A model generated the notes under the pieces. That model made no database searches and was not told where the DNA came from. It was given only the letters and a program-made list of their open reading frames with translations. This document shows positions 45,042 through 56,065 of a stretch of DNA of 64,000 bases, one piece after another (within the stretch, counting starts at the first letter, position 1; each line of letters starts with the position of its first letter). The DNA comes from Cyathus striatus (Eukaryota > Basidiomycota > Agaricomycetes > Agaricales > Nidulariaceae). The stretch covers positions 4,154,001 to 4,218,000 of the forward strand of contig JAOVFP010000009.1 of assembly GCA_025738555.1 (NCBI GenBank). Reading direction: 5' to 3'. The position numbers and the translations under genes are program-made.

Positions 45042-46756
45042 GGGCACATAGAAAATTCCAGGCACACACAAAAGTGAGTGTGATTGAGCGTGCCACGCTC
45101 AAGGCCAAATTTTCATGCACAATAGTGAGCATGATTGAGCATGTCACGCTCAAGGTATTTATTTTAGTTCTAAATGGCCCATTTGTGGGTCAAAAAGAGT
45201 GTAAATCAAATGTACATACTAGTGTTGTATGTCTGTGTCATATTGTGAATGTGAGTGATGTTTCTAATCAAGATATGAGGTCAAATCTTGAAGAATAATA
45301 TTTATACTTCATGCTCAAACATGTGCGTGCACACTCATGTTCACGCTCAAGGTGTGAGTGTGGATTGAGTGTGCACACACACATCATGCTCAAGATTTTA
45401 CTTCACGCTCAGGGTCAACATCTCATGCACAGGGTCCATACATTCACGCACAGGGTCTAAGTTTTCACACTCAAGGTCATCAACTCACGCTCAAGGTCTG
45501 TCAACTCACACTCAAAGTCTTTACTTCACGCTCACAAAAAAATTATATGTTACATTTATATTTTGGCTTCACTTACATGTGGGAGGAAAAGTAAGTTGCA
45601 AGTGTAATATTTGTGAGCATGAATAGGAATACCAATCACACTCAGACATTGAGCATGAGTGTAATACTTGTGAGCATGAATAGGTGAGTGTAATACTTGT
45701 GAGTGTGAATAGGAATACCAATTATACTCATGCTCAAGTTGAATGGAAGTGTAATATTTGTGAGCATGAGTAAGAATACCAATCACACTCACACTCAAGT
45801 TAAAGAACATTGAGCATGAGTGTAATACTTGTGAGTGTGAATAGGAATACCACACTCACGCTCAAGTTGAATGCAAGTGTAATATTTGTGAGCGTGAGTA
45901 AGGATACCAATCACACTCACACTCAAGTTAAAGAACATTGAGTGTGAGTGTAATACTTGTGAGTGTGAATAGGAATACCACACTCATGCTCAAGTTGAAT
46001 GCAAGTGTAATATTTGTGAGTGTGAGTAAGAATACCAATCACACTCATGCTCAAGTTAAAGGATATTGAGCATGAGTGTAATACTTGTGAGCATGAATTG
46101 TTCTGAAGTTCCCTACTTCGCTGTAAAGCCCCATTCTTTGTTTTGAATTTCCCATGGTCTCTGCTTCACTGTGAATCCCCCTGCCTTGTTCTTAATTTTC
46201 CTGCTTCATTGTAAAGCTTCCTGTAATTTTCTGAGCCCCCTGTTTCATTATAAACTTCCCCTGTTTCTACTGTTCAATATATACCATTCTCTAGCTCTAT
46301 AAATTTTTAACTGTTAGTCTGAATTACTGCTACACTCTCTGAGTCATTTTTTCAACTTGTAGATCATATGTACACTCTCTGAATCATTTATATACACTCT
46401 AAGTCATATCTAAACACTCTGGATCATTGGTATACATTTTAAATCAATATACACTCATAAAGAAGACAATAACAATGAAATATATTTAAAACCCACTGGT
46501 GTTCTTCAATTATTACATTACAGTGCTTAGTATATACCAAATTGTATTAAAAACATGCTTTACTATGCCAATTATTCAGTATGTAGTTGATATAAGACAG
46601 CCAGTTGGCTCACGCTCATATAAGGATTATTCACGCTCATGTATAGAATATTCACGCTCACATCACACACAGGGTTGAATTTTCACACTCAATAGGTGAG
46701 CGTGCATGCTCAACTCACGCTCACTTTTGTGCATGCCTGGAATTTTCTTGCTGCCC
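45042..46756. mobile_element. MULE-type TIR element filled with GAGCGTG repeats, 9-bp TSD
   Basis: Perfect 9-bp direct repeats CATCTCTAA flank the element (45033-45041 and 46757-46765). The left end is GGGCACATAGAAAATTCCAG then GCACACACAAAAGTGAG. The right end, reverse-complemented, is GGGCAGCAAGAAAATTCCAG then GCATGCACAAAAGTGAG. The interior is mostly CACGCTC/GAGCGTG words and a composite satellite of about 128 bp; there is no transposase. Removing the element plus one repeat rejoins RYIRKLRDG with YEENEASSVV in the transposase-like gene. A 9-bp duplication is typical of Mutator-like elements. Confidence 0.9.
45600..46105. repeat. Composite satellite of about 128 bp (GAGCATGAGTGTAATA)
   Basis: Units contain AATACCAATCACACTCACAC, CAAGTTAAAGAACATTGAGC and ATGAGTGTAATACTTGTGAG, plus a second half with CAAGTTGAATGCAAGTG. 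ACCAATCACACTC recurs near 45777, 45907 and 46035. The same unit reappears at 55.90-56.06 kb in another element. Confidence 0.85.
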
Positions 46757-46797
46757 CATCTCTAAGTTTTCGAATGTATCTCTACATGTTTGCACCA

Positions 46798-47765
46798 GTG
46801 GCTATCTTTCTGATCAATCGCTGTCACTGACTACCGGGGGGTTGCGATGTTTCATCACCGAGAGGGTGATTGATTGCAATTTGGGTCTGGCGCAATCAAT
46901 AATTAGTTTTGCAATCAATTAGAAATATGTATGTAGAAATCATTGGAAATATAATTGCAATCTATTAAAGTATGAAATCATTCATCAAATGGAATCAATG
47001 CTATGTGCAAATCAATAAAGATGAAATCAAAAAGAATGTAAATGCAATGCTTCAAATAAACAGTCCCCAACGACGATCTCAATGTACAAGTAGGGTTTTT
47101 AACCATGTGTGCATAACCGGTAGGCTATTCAGCATTATACAACTTATGCACTTAATTCTATTTAACCTCTATTCCACTCTATTACTATGGACTTCGCAAA
47201 ATTGACTTGTGCATCTTCCCCTTCATCTGCACATTGCTTGCTAGATAATTCATAACATTGCTGTTTAAACACTAAATAATTTTAGATTGACTGAATCTTG
47301 TGCTGAACCACTGGTAGTGTGTAAGTACATGAAGACTTAAGGGAAGATACAAGTCCTTCGTTTCATATTCCATGGTAAAGGTAGCGAAATAGAGGTTAAA
47401 TAGAATTTAAGTGCATAAGTTGTATAACGCTGAATAGCCTACTGGTTATGCACACGTGGTTAAAAACCCTACTTGTACATTGAGATCGTCGTTGGGGACC
47501 GTTTATTTGAAGCATTGCATTTACATTCTTTTTTGATTTCATCTTTATTGATTTGCACATAGCATTGATTCCATTTGATGAATGATTTCATACTTTAATA
47601 GATTGCAATTATATTTCCAATGATTTCTACCTACATATTTCTAATTGATTGCAAAACTAATTATTGATTGCGCCAGACCCAAAATGCAATCAATCACCCT
47701 CTCGGTGACGAAACATCGCAACCCCCTGGTAGTTAGCGACAGCAATTGATCAAGATGATAGCCAC
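46798..47765. mobile_element. Fold-back element of about 970 bp
   Basis: Two inverted arms of about 420 bp (46798-47220 and 47341-47765) are separated by a loop of about 120 bp. Arms share GTGGCTATC, TGCGATGTTTCRTCACCGAG, TTGATTGCAA-rich words, GTACAAGTAGGGTTTTTAAC and TAACCTCTATT, with roughly 90% identity by eye. No target duplication was found at the edges. It lies in the transposase-like gene, about 30 bp from the MULE-type element, probably within an intron. Confidence 0.85.
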
Positions 47766-48569
47766 GACTCGTGTTTGACGTTGCAGATCCCATCGCTTAA
47801 ACCCCTTCAGAAAATCATAAGCTGCAAAGTTGCATATATAGCAGCTGTTGCAATAAAGTGTCACCCTTATGCACTCAATTCCATCTAGGGAATTCTCATC
47901 CAGAGGGAATATACACGTAGTTTGTAAAACCGAACCAGCAGCCCCCCTCCAAGAGTCCTGAGACTGAAAGATCAATTGATAAGCGACAAATAACTATTCA
48001 AATGAAAAATATCACAAACCTCATGTCTTATAAAAGCAAGCATTGTCTTCTTTCCTGTCACCAGACATTCTGGTGTACTATTGTGCAAATCCAAAATATA
48101 CCCAACCTTCGGTTCACCAGTGTTTGGCACTAACCAATACTCCGGAGCAGCAGTGATATGGCGAATAGTGTCTACATATATCCTTGGTGAAATCTGTATG
48201 GGACCATCTGAATATGTATCAATTTCGGCGGTGATATTTAAGTCAGTAACATTAGGTGGGCCTGTAATCAATACACATTTCAGTACTTTTTCTTTCATAT
48301 CTAAAATGCACATACCATTATGTGGTGTACTTCCACCTTTCACTCGAAGGTGAGCAAAGATATTTGTACCACTTGTTAGTCCAAGATCACAGAAGGTAGC
48401 GGAGGTGTCGGAAATTTGAAGTATTGTGTGCCCAACAGTGAAATAATAGTGTTGAGATAGAACATCAGAAAACTGATGTTCCAGTTGCGCTATAAACTCT
48501 TTAATTGTCATATGCTGATGCACCGCTAGTGAAATATTATAAAAATCACATATTACACTGTTAATTCCC

Positions 48570-48602
48570 ACTAACTTTAGTTAGTAGGGTTATAGGGTCG
48601 AG
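48570..48602. repeat. Palindrome CCCACTAACTTTAGTTAGTAGGG
   Basis: An inverted repeat followed by TTATAGGG. On the minus strand it contains TACTAAC 11 bases before a TTAG, an excellent branch-point/3' splice site for the transposase-like gene. A similar palindrome followed by TTTTAGGG lies at 57601. It may be an element terminus, a splice signal, or both. Confidence 0.45.
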
Positions 48603-48942
48603 TTCGAAAACTTTTTGGCAGTAATATTCGATGCCGATACTCCGAAGGGTCGACCACGTTTCCTCGGCATTTTCCTTGTTGCAGCTTTGTTCGTCCCATT
48701 CAGGTGACTTCTGCATATGTACTTATCTTCGAATTTCAACGCACAAAAGTATTTCTGTCAATAGTGGAATGGTGCTGTAGTGATTAAGTATGTCGAACTT
48801 CTCCTTATTCTACCATCACATTTCTACGTTTAATTTCAATTAGTTTAGGTGTTTTATATTAGAGTCTGAGTTCAATCTGAGTTCATCTAATAGTTAGTGG
48901 GCTCTGCCGGTGATAGCTGGCTCTAGGTATTATTGAAGAATA

Positions 48943-49455
48943 CTGTACCATTACGACCGATTGTTCAGTGACGCATAACGGTACCTGTCTGAACTGAACA
49001 ATTTATCGATTTGTTACGCATCACAGGCTAGTTTGAACAAAGGTTCAGTGGAAATAAAATAAGCCCATTTTCTCAAAAATTTCTCGAGCATTTCAACGCG
49101 ATAGTACATGTTAATTATCTGAAATAAGTAATCTAATGCTCTTCCCAATATTGCAAATGCTACATATGGGGAGCTACTTAATTGAATGTCATAGTATTTA
49201 AATGCGAATCTCATTGCTTGAACCTCTGTCAAGACTTTCTAAATAAGTAATCACGAGACAATACATCAGTGTCTTCCTGTATTATGTATAGGCTACTTAT
49301 CATAAAATATCCCATTGTTCCAGTACTTCAACAGGTTTTATACCTTTGAACAAATTTGGTTAACGTCACGCACCAAATCGAGGTATGAACTGTACAATGG
49401 ACTAAACTTTGATGTCACGCCAAAAAATCATGAACATTAGGTCGTAATGGTACAG
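48943..49455. mobile_element. Tc1/mariner-type MITE, copy 1 (TA TSD)
   Basis: Flanked by TA (48941-48942 and 49456-49457). Ends are CTGTACCATTACGACCGATT then GTTC, and reverse-complemented CTGTACCATTACGACCTAAT then GTTC. The subterminal words TCAGTGACGC and GGCGTGAC are shared with the copy at 52983-53329. There is no transposase. Confidence 0.82.
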
Positions 49456-49459
49456 TACT

Positions 49460-50475
49460 TACAAAACGGAATGGAGTGTTTACGAAGTCCACATACAAAT
49501 GCTGTGATCTCTGATGTGATGTAACTTGTACTCGAGTGTTCTTCTTGACTAAAGAATGTATATGTAAATCTTGAATATGAAAGGAATGTCAATGATCTAA
49601 GAAGATGTTCTATATGGGCATGATATAAGTACCATTAAGTATAAGAGGACTGTCTGTTAAAGTGCTCACCAAATAAAAATAAAAGACTGCATGTATTGAT
49701 AGGTGCACACTCCAAAAATAGGGAGAGATTATATGCGAATATATATCTAAGTTCAAATGAGTGGAGGAGTGATGAGAAAATAAGAACTGTGAGTGTTTGC
49801 CAGTACAAATAATAGCCTGCAATACGAGATATGAGTAGACAGCTTATATATTGAGCATAAATGTTATTGGCCTGTTTTCTCGTATGATCGCATCATACTC
49901 GCATGGGCAAGGTCGAATAACAAAGCTCTGCTCTAGATACTGCCCCTCTTTTATAGATTTCAGATACGAATGCCAACGTGTAAAAGGAAAGCTTTCGAAT
50001 TCTCTAGAAAACGCTAGAGATAATATTTAAACGTGTCACACTTGCACTCAATCTCTGCTATTCAGTGAAACCTGTAGGGGGATGCCACCAAGACAGCAGA
50101 AAAGCTTTGGAGAAGCACTCACACGTGGTTGGGATTTTCGCACTCATTCCATATCGAAATGACATTTCAGAATATAATTTAAATATGTTATGTACATACA
50201 AGACAGAGATTGTTTAAAAAGTATCTGTGTCTGAAATCGATATGCACCGGCAGTGTGCTCAGGGTAGCAGTGTTAAATGATAGGTGCTTACATTTAAGAG
50301 TTGCCTCGTGTCTGAACGAGGCTGCTGCCAAACACCATGCAATACTGGCTGCCAACGGGCTTCTTGCCGAGCATTTGACCACATTGAACGGGGGGCCGTT
50401 TAGGGGCCGTTTATCTTCCCGTTATCTGCACAGATACTGTTCGGATCCGAAAGTTTCTTTTCTTTTTCGTCAAGC
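49460..50475. other. No gene recognised
   Basis: Only short open frames are present. Just beyond its right end is a GAGCGTG/CACGCTC patch (50490-50526), the same word that fills the element at 45.0-46.8 kb. Confidence 0.4.
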
Positions 50476-51212
50476 CCCGGAAAATCATGAGTGTGAGTTG
50501 AGCGTGCACGCTCACACCACGCTCACTATGAAGTTCCGATAGGGGAAAAACCTGGCGAGGCAAAATTCGCTTGCCGCCGTAACTCCTGGCGGGCAAAATT
50601 CACAATACTGCTGTTTTTTTTGATATTTCTGTAATCTTATGTTATTTATATCGTTGAATGTATTTATTTACCTATTATACAGAAGTTAATCATATAAAAA
50701 ATACTTACTATTGCACTATTCGTGTGCAATCTGCTCGCTTGTAGTTCATTTCAATATTTCCCATGGTCATTAGTTATTGTCTTCCCAACGTATTAAACGC
50801 TCTCGATGCTCTCAATCAGCTTTCAATATATCTGGAAATATCTTCAGCGCTCGACGCTCCAGTAATAATAAGAGGAAAATAGGTGCAACGATAAGTATCC
50901 GGTAAGAATGATAAGCAATTCCTAAGTTGACAACCTACGGACTCGAGCATTGGGCTGCTGTCTTGGAAATGGACAACAAGTTGGTGTAAAAAAAAAGAGA
51001 TGAGATGCAAAGCAGTGTGTTCAAGCTACGGTGAAATATGATAATCAAAATTCTTCAAAGGTTCTCCAGCTCACGTGCAAGACTGCAAGTACTCAGACAT
51101 GAATATAACGATTGCAAAGGCTTTTAAAACACTTGTACTTAGCGATATCTCCACGGTAACTTTAGACAATATAAGGGATCGTGGCATTCTATATTTCTTT
51201 GCTGCTCTCAAT

Positions 51213-51400
51213 ATGCGAGGTTCATTCCTTCAAAATCTACATGATACCACGCATATCCCGTCCAATATTATTCCACTATTCATTATCATAAACTGCAGCC
51301 CATAACTTGTTATCCATGCATGAGACCGCATGTGAAACAGGAGGTGGTGTGAACGTGAAACCTTTTCGAAACTTTCGGATTGAATTCTGCGCTTTGACAG
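51213..51400 (-). repeat. Inverted block, orientation A
   Basis: This block, from ATGCGAGGTTCATTCCTTC to TCTGCGCTTTGACAG, is the reverse complement of 57211-57405, while the DNA on both sides is collinear between copies. The same protein-level string (QFMIMNSGIILD, SKRRxQSES) is read on the minus strand here and on the plus strand there. Confidence 0.88.
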
Positions 51401-52291
51401 TGCGCAAGGCAGATTATTGATAAAAAAGATAAACAATTCAAAAAGGCTAAGGAATCTATTATACAGCAATATTTAACACAGTTGCTCGCCGATCATCAGT
51501 TAAAAACCAGGTACATGTTGCATTACATTGCTTTCCAGATTTATATATAATGAATTTAAGCTACAGAGGTGTTATAGATATAGGTATTCAACTATCTATT
51601 AGGTACATAATTTCCTCGCCTTTCTCTTTTTCTCTTATTTCTTTCCTTTTATTTTGTCTTCATGTATTGTGCTCTCTATTAGCAGCAGAACTGCTCAATT
51701 ATCACATGGCACTATGTTCGATTGACCGAGAAAGCTGTTAGATGTTTTTTCAAGAAGCAAATAGAACTGGATACAAACTTCTTCCTTTTTGTAGAATATT
51801 CTAGTGATATAGTGCTTGAAATGTATAAACACCCTTGGGTTACTGTACTGAATACATCTCTTTTCAAACCCTTTAAACATTGTGTGAATCTTAGTTCCCC
51901 AGACTCGACTTATAGCTTAGCGCTAAGAGTCGCCCGTTGCCAAAAAGGATAGATACTCTAGTTAGATATCTATTCGCTACTTATCTCTTAGTATACTGGA
52001 AGTGCTGATTGCAGAATACTTACGTAGTTAAATCGGCGGTAGCCTGTGACGTAAAGACTTATTATCTTGAGCTTGGTTGACTCATACTAAGAGGACTCAA
52101 CATTGACATATGTTATATTCAACACCAAATTCAGTCAAGTACCACGGGTCCTATAGGTATGATTCTATTTGATTGCTGTATACTAACACCCATGTATTCA
52201 CAGGAATACACCATCGTTGCGTTCCGACAGAACCACAAGTTACAACAAGAGGTGAGAAAATGCAATGAAATAATTGACATAACATGCCAAT

Positions 52292-52434
52292 AGGGGAAAC
52301 CAAAGCTGGCCTCTTGGCAAAACGAAATAAATCAAGGGTGAAACAAAACGATTGGGTTGTCGGAGGCTAGAGCTGACCCACACAAAACGATCAAATATCT
52401 TGGCGCAACAAAACAGCCAGCTTTGACTTCCCCT
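52292..52434. mobile_element. 143-bp MITE with 3-bp TSD
   Basis: TIRs are AGGGGAAACCAAAGCTGGC and, reverse-complemented, AGGGGAAGTCAAAGCTGGC. They are flanked by AAT at 52289-52291 and 52435-52437. The paralogous segment has the empty site (CAATGTCGAGAATG at 57571-57584, against CAAT...ATCAAGAATG here). A 3-bp A/T-rich target fits PIF/Harbinger-type MITEs. Confidence 0.87.
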
Positions 52435-52862
52435 AATATCAAGAATGTATCAGTGTGCTTATAAATGTTCTATATCTGTAGTCGAGCTCATGTCTAATTA
52501 ATCGTGTCTTTGTCTACGTATTTTCAAAATATCAAGTGTTGAAGAGATATATACAGAGATATATACAGAAATTGAGAGCGTCGAAAGCGTTTAATACGTT
52601 GGGAAGACGATAACTAATGACCATGGGAAATATTGAAATGAACTACAAGCGAGCAGATTGTACATGAATAGTGCAATAGTAAGTATTTTTTATATGATTA
52701 ACTTCTGTATAATAGGTAAATAAATACATTCAACGATATAAATAACATAAGATTACAGAAATATCAAAAAAAAAACGGCAGTATTGTGAATTTCGCCCGC
52801 CAGGAGTTATGGCAGCAAGCGAATTTCGCCTCGCCAGGTTTTTCCCCTATCGGAATTTCATA

Positions 52863-52980
52863 CGCTCACAGCTTGAGCATGAAAAATGAGCGTGCACATT
52901 CAACCTTGAGCGTGAAATGTAAAGAATTTCTTCAACATATGAGTGCTTATCTTGCTTTAAAACTTTACTTGAGATGACAA
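52863..52980. repeat. GAGCGTG/CACGCTC patch
   Basis: Contains CGCTCACAGCTTGAGCATG, GAGCGTGCACATTCAACCTT and GAGCGTGAAATG, matching the word set of the element at 45.0-46.8 kb and the patch at 50.49-50.53 kb. The long-arm TIR element apparently inserted into such a patch. Confidence 0.6.
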
Positions 52981-52982
52981 TA

Positions 52983-53329
52983 CTGGAGACTTTCGACCGA
53001 TTGTTCGGCAATTTTTCGGCGTGACACAAAAGTTCATTCATTGTTCTGTTCACTTCCCGGTTTGAAGCATGACTAGCATAAAATTTGTTCGCATCTCACG
53101 GTGATCATAAAAATTTTCTACAATCTTGGAAGACTTTGAAGGGAAATTAGACCAACAGAGCACTTGTATTTTGTGAAAAATCATTGAAGTTTTTCGGAAA
53201 AAAAATCAGTCTTTTAGTTTCACAGAACCTTTGTTCGCGGCTGCCTGTGATGTGTGACAGCCGGACTAAATTGTTCTGTTCGGAGGCCCTGCGTGACGCG
53301 TGACCGAACAATCGGTCGAAAGTCTCCAG
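52983..53329. mobile_element. Tc1/mariner-type MITE, copy 2 (TA TSD)
   Basis: A 26-bp perfect TIR starts CTGGAGACTTTCGACCGATT and continues GTTCGG, with TA on both sides (52981-52982 and 53330-53331). It shares CGACCGATTGTTC and GCGTGAC subterminal words with the copy at 48943-49455. There is no transposase. Confidence 0.9.
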
Positions 53330-55259
53330 TATGACTACAACAGGACTATACCAGTATATATATTCGATGTACATCTAATTTGACTCAAAAATAAGCCTTT
53401 TACAACGGGCCGTCAACTTTTCGAGTTACCGGTAACTCGAATGGAACTCGACTGGAACTCGACTGGAACTCAACTGGAACTTAACTTAGGAACTTACCTG
53501 TAACTCGAAAAATGTAAATCATATGGTATATCACAGACATTCTAACACTACTATGGATTGCTAGATTAATGATCACTCACTATTGCGCCTCCGCGCTCAT
53601 TGTTTCCCACGCCCCTGAATGTCGATCATTAATTTGATCTGATGCTTCTACCTCTATCAAATTAATCAATGAGTGTCACACATTGTTTCTGCGGCGCGTT
53701 TGATCGCATTCATGTGCCTCGTCATTGTCATAAACAGTGAGCACCCATTATTTTCATTTCTGGTTGAATTCTTGGGTGATTCCTCTCAATTTTTTTTTGT
53801 GAATATGAATGTATATTAAATGCTTTGACAGTACAGCTAAATTACTTATGAAATAGTATGAAAAGCTGCAATTATTATTATTCATATAATATTTTTTATA
53901 AGCACAGTACATGATGTTTATACAACTAAGATATTATATTACGTACAAAATAACTAACTTCACATTGTAAAAAAAAATCACGGGAAGAATTCAAAAAGTG
54001 AGAGAAGAATGCACAAAAATGCTCACTGTTGAGCATGATGATGGAAGAAGTGCGACACGATCACCATCAATGCATCAGAAGCGAGTGGAATGATCAGGGA
54101 TTTTATGGATGATATGATGGTGCTATTTTTACACACCTGCAGTGGCATGGGTGGGCGTGGGAAACAATGAGCTAAGGGATCGCGACAACAATGAGTACAA
54201 TCATAAAGTATGGGTTTTTTGGTATGGAACTTGAGGAACTTAAGTTAGACACTCGACTGGAACTTAAGTGGAACTCGAATGGAACTCAACTCAAATTCAA
54301 GTGGATGTCATAGCCATACTTTTCCTACCTTATTTCCGCACTTCTATTCCGCACTCTCCGCACTCTCCGCACTCTCTGCACTTCTTAACTTGTAGATATC
54401 GTCCTTTCATTTCTACCCTTCCGCTCTTCTGACTGAAAGTCGCTGAGCTTATGTCACCTTACTCATCCGGTTCTTATCTGCTCTCCATTATGCTTTCTCT
54501 ATCGTACCCCAGGTATACTTGTCTCAGCATTCCTTTCAATCCTTAGTTCGTCCTTGGTACATATTGTATTCAAACCATACTCCACCTTCCGCCACTATCT
54601 TATTATGTTTATCAAATAGTATACTATTACTCATTCGTTCACCGGTCATTGGTGAAGTCGTATAGTATTTAAGTAACACAATTTGTACTACTACTACTCA
54701 GTTCGAATATTGACTAAGTTACTATCCTTCTTACTTGTCTTTAAAGTTCTACTCAAACTCCGGCTTGAATCGTTGCCTTTGCAGTAACGACTCTGCACTC
54801 TGCACTCCACACTCCTGTCCCTCTCTTTCTCCGCACTCCTGTCTCTCCCTTCCGCACTTCGAAATACCTGGACCACGAGAACGACAAGGGGCGCAGCATA
54901 TAAGCTGAAGCCGATGGTCCTTCTGTCCCGCACTTCCCTACCTTATGCTCCCGACCTTACGTAGAAATACCGGTCTTGACAGTGGAGTCGAGTGGCATTT
55001 ATCACTTGAAGGTAACTCAATGGTAACTTAACTGACACTTGAATTTAGCATAAGTGAGGAACTTAACTCCACTTGACTGATACTCGAATGGGATTATAAG
55101 CGAGAAACTCGACTCCACTCAATAGAACTTAACTTTCACTCAAAAAAAATAAGCGAGAAACTTAACTTTTACTTGAAAAATAAGCAAGTTCTACAATTGT
55201 ATTGTATGGAGTACCCTACAATAATACATACAGTAGTTTGTGTTATTTCCTGCCCCCTC

Positions 55260-55890
55260 CGCACATTCTTTCCCACGCCTATAATTCAATGTTTACTCAT
55301 TTCCCAGCATACTCATTGTTGCGCGCACCTCCGCTCGTGATTTCCCACGCTTCCGCTTAACATATCGTGCCTACATACTTTTGTGCTCAATGTTTCCCAC
55401 ACTCTGCTCATTGTCACCCGTACTTCCACTCATAATTTCCCACGTCTCCGCTTAACATTCGCGCTTACATACTTTCATGTTCAATGTTTCCTATGCTCTT
55501 TTCTGTTGTCCGCCATCGCACTTACAATTTCCCACGCTTCCGCCTTTCATTAATTTGTTAAGTTTTCCTCCAATATATTAATGTATACTGTATACATTAT
55601 AGAAGGTATTTATTGAGCATTGTCTGAATTATAAAGTTTTCAACATTATTCCATTGTTTACAGGTGTCCGCATTCTCAGTCAACATTTTCCCACGCTTCC
55701 GCTATTATTCTAACCTCTAGTCATTCTATCCCTCCCTCCCGCTCATGATTTCCCACGCTTCCGCTATCATTCTGACCTCTACTCATTCTATCCCGCTCTC
55801 CCACTCGCAATTTCACACGCCTCCGCTTCTCCTCTAATCATTATTTCCTGCCCTCCCGCTCGCAATTTCCCACGCATTTCATCATTTCCT
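55260..55890. repeat. TTTCCCACGCTTCCGCT repeat array
   Basis: About a dozen irregular copies of CTCRYAATTTCCCACGCTTC or CGCTCATTGTTTCCCACGCC-type words, spaced roughly 40-60 bases. Single copies also occur near 53590 and 54160 (the latter inverted). No gene is seen. Confidence 0.75.
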
Positions 55891-55896
55891 GCCCTC

Positions 55897-56065
55897 ATGC
55901 TCACGCTCAAGTTAAAGGGCATTGAGCATGAGTGTAATATTTGTGAGCATGAGTAAGAATACCAATCACACTCATGCTCAAGTGAAATATAAGTGTAATA
56001 TTTGTGAGCATGAGTAAAAATGCCAATCACACCCACACTCAAGTTAAAGGACATTGAGTGCAAGT
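55897..56065. repeat. Second block of the 128-bp composite satellite
   Basis: CACGCTCAAGTTAAAGGGCA, TTGAGCATGAGTGTAATATT and AATACCAATCACACTCATGC match the array at 45.6-46.1 kb closely, about 10 kb away and inside a different TIR element. Confidence 0.85.

Larger units (their letters stand above)
42699..48670 (-). pseudogene. D/D/E transposase-like gene of an Agaricomycete repeat family, interrupted
   Basis: Multi-exon coding relics read right to left. A short basic start may lie at 48670 (MPRKRGRP, AT-hook-like). 48571-47972: MTIKEFIAQLEHQFSDVLSQ then FCDLGLTSGTNIFAHLRVKG. 47975-47733: a Cys-rich segment. Then RYIRKLRDG|YEENEASSVVGCTIA, split by an inserted element. 44990-44160: a Cys/His-rich segment (GCSHRANSCGAGHYF) followed by ALIIPVVGKPHSHPTFRPRK. 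Then LLNGHLPQELHGSMINNRKH, KIVHGDTNEFKVVIWV (first acidic residue), VIGDAEGAQAQGFGDMV (second) and NIIEGSHAHDNQ (Glu candidate). 42917-42699: a basic C-terminus. The D/D/E layout suggests a MULE-like nuclease fold. Host domestication or a mobile origin cannot be told apart. Two insertions (45.0-46.8 and 46.8-47.8 kb) make it a pseudogene unless both are spliced out. Confidence 0.65.
50780..52495. repeat. Paralogous segment, copy 1
   Basis: Collinear with 56784-57600 except for an internal inverted block (51213-51400), an extra piece at about 51550-52240 and a MITE at 52292-52434. Shared markers include CGCTCTCGAYGCTCTCAATC, GATATCTCCAYGGTAACT, AAAACYAGSTACATGTTGCA and AATGAAATAATTGAYATAAC. 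A short frame, MNITIAKAFKTLVLSDISTV and onward, is shared with copy 2 before the inversion. Confidence 0.85.
50527..52862. mobile_element. TIR element with long (about 330 bp) arms
   Basis: The left arm 50527 to about 50840 and the right arm about 52555-52862 are inverted copies starting TATGAAGTTCCGATAGGGG (left) and TATGAAATTCCGATAGGGG (right, reverse-complemented). They run through CTGGCGAGGCAAAATTCGCT to CGCTCTCGATGCTCTCAATC. Flanks share CGCTCAC on both sides (7-8 bp), which may be a target duplication, though that word is common in the surrounding repeat. The interior has no transposase. It includes a paralogous segment shared with 56.8-57.6 kb and a nested 143-bp MITE. Long TIRs suggest a MULE-type element. 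Confidence 0.78.

Noticed and set aside
45556..45983. Minus-strand frames with His/Tyr-rich repeats (HAHKYYT)
   Set aside because: They are translations of the 128-bp satellite inside the TIR element.
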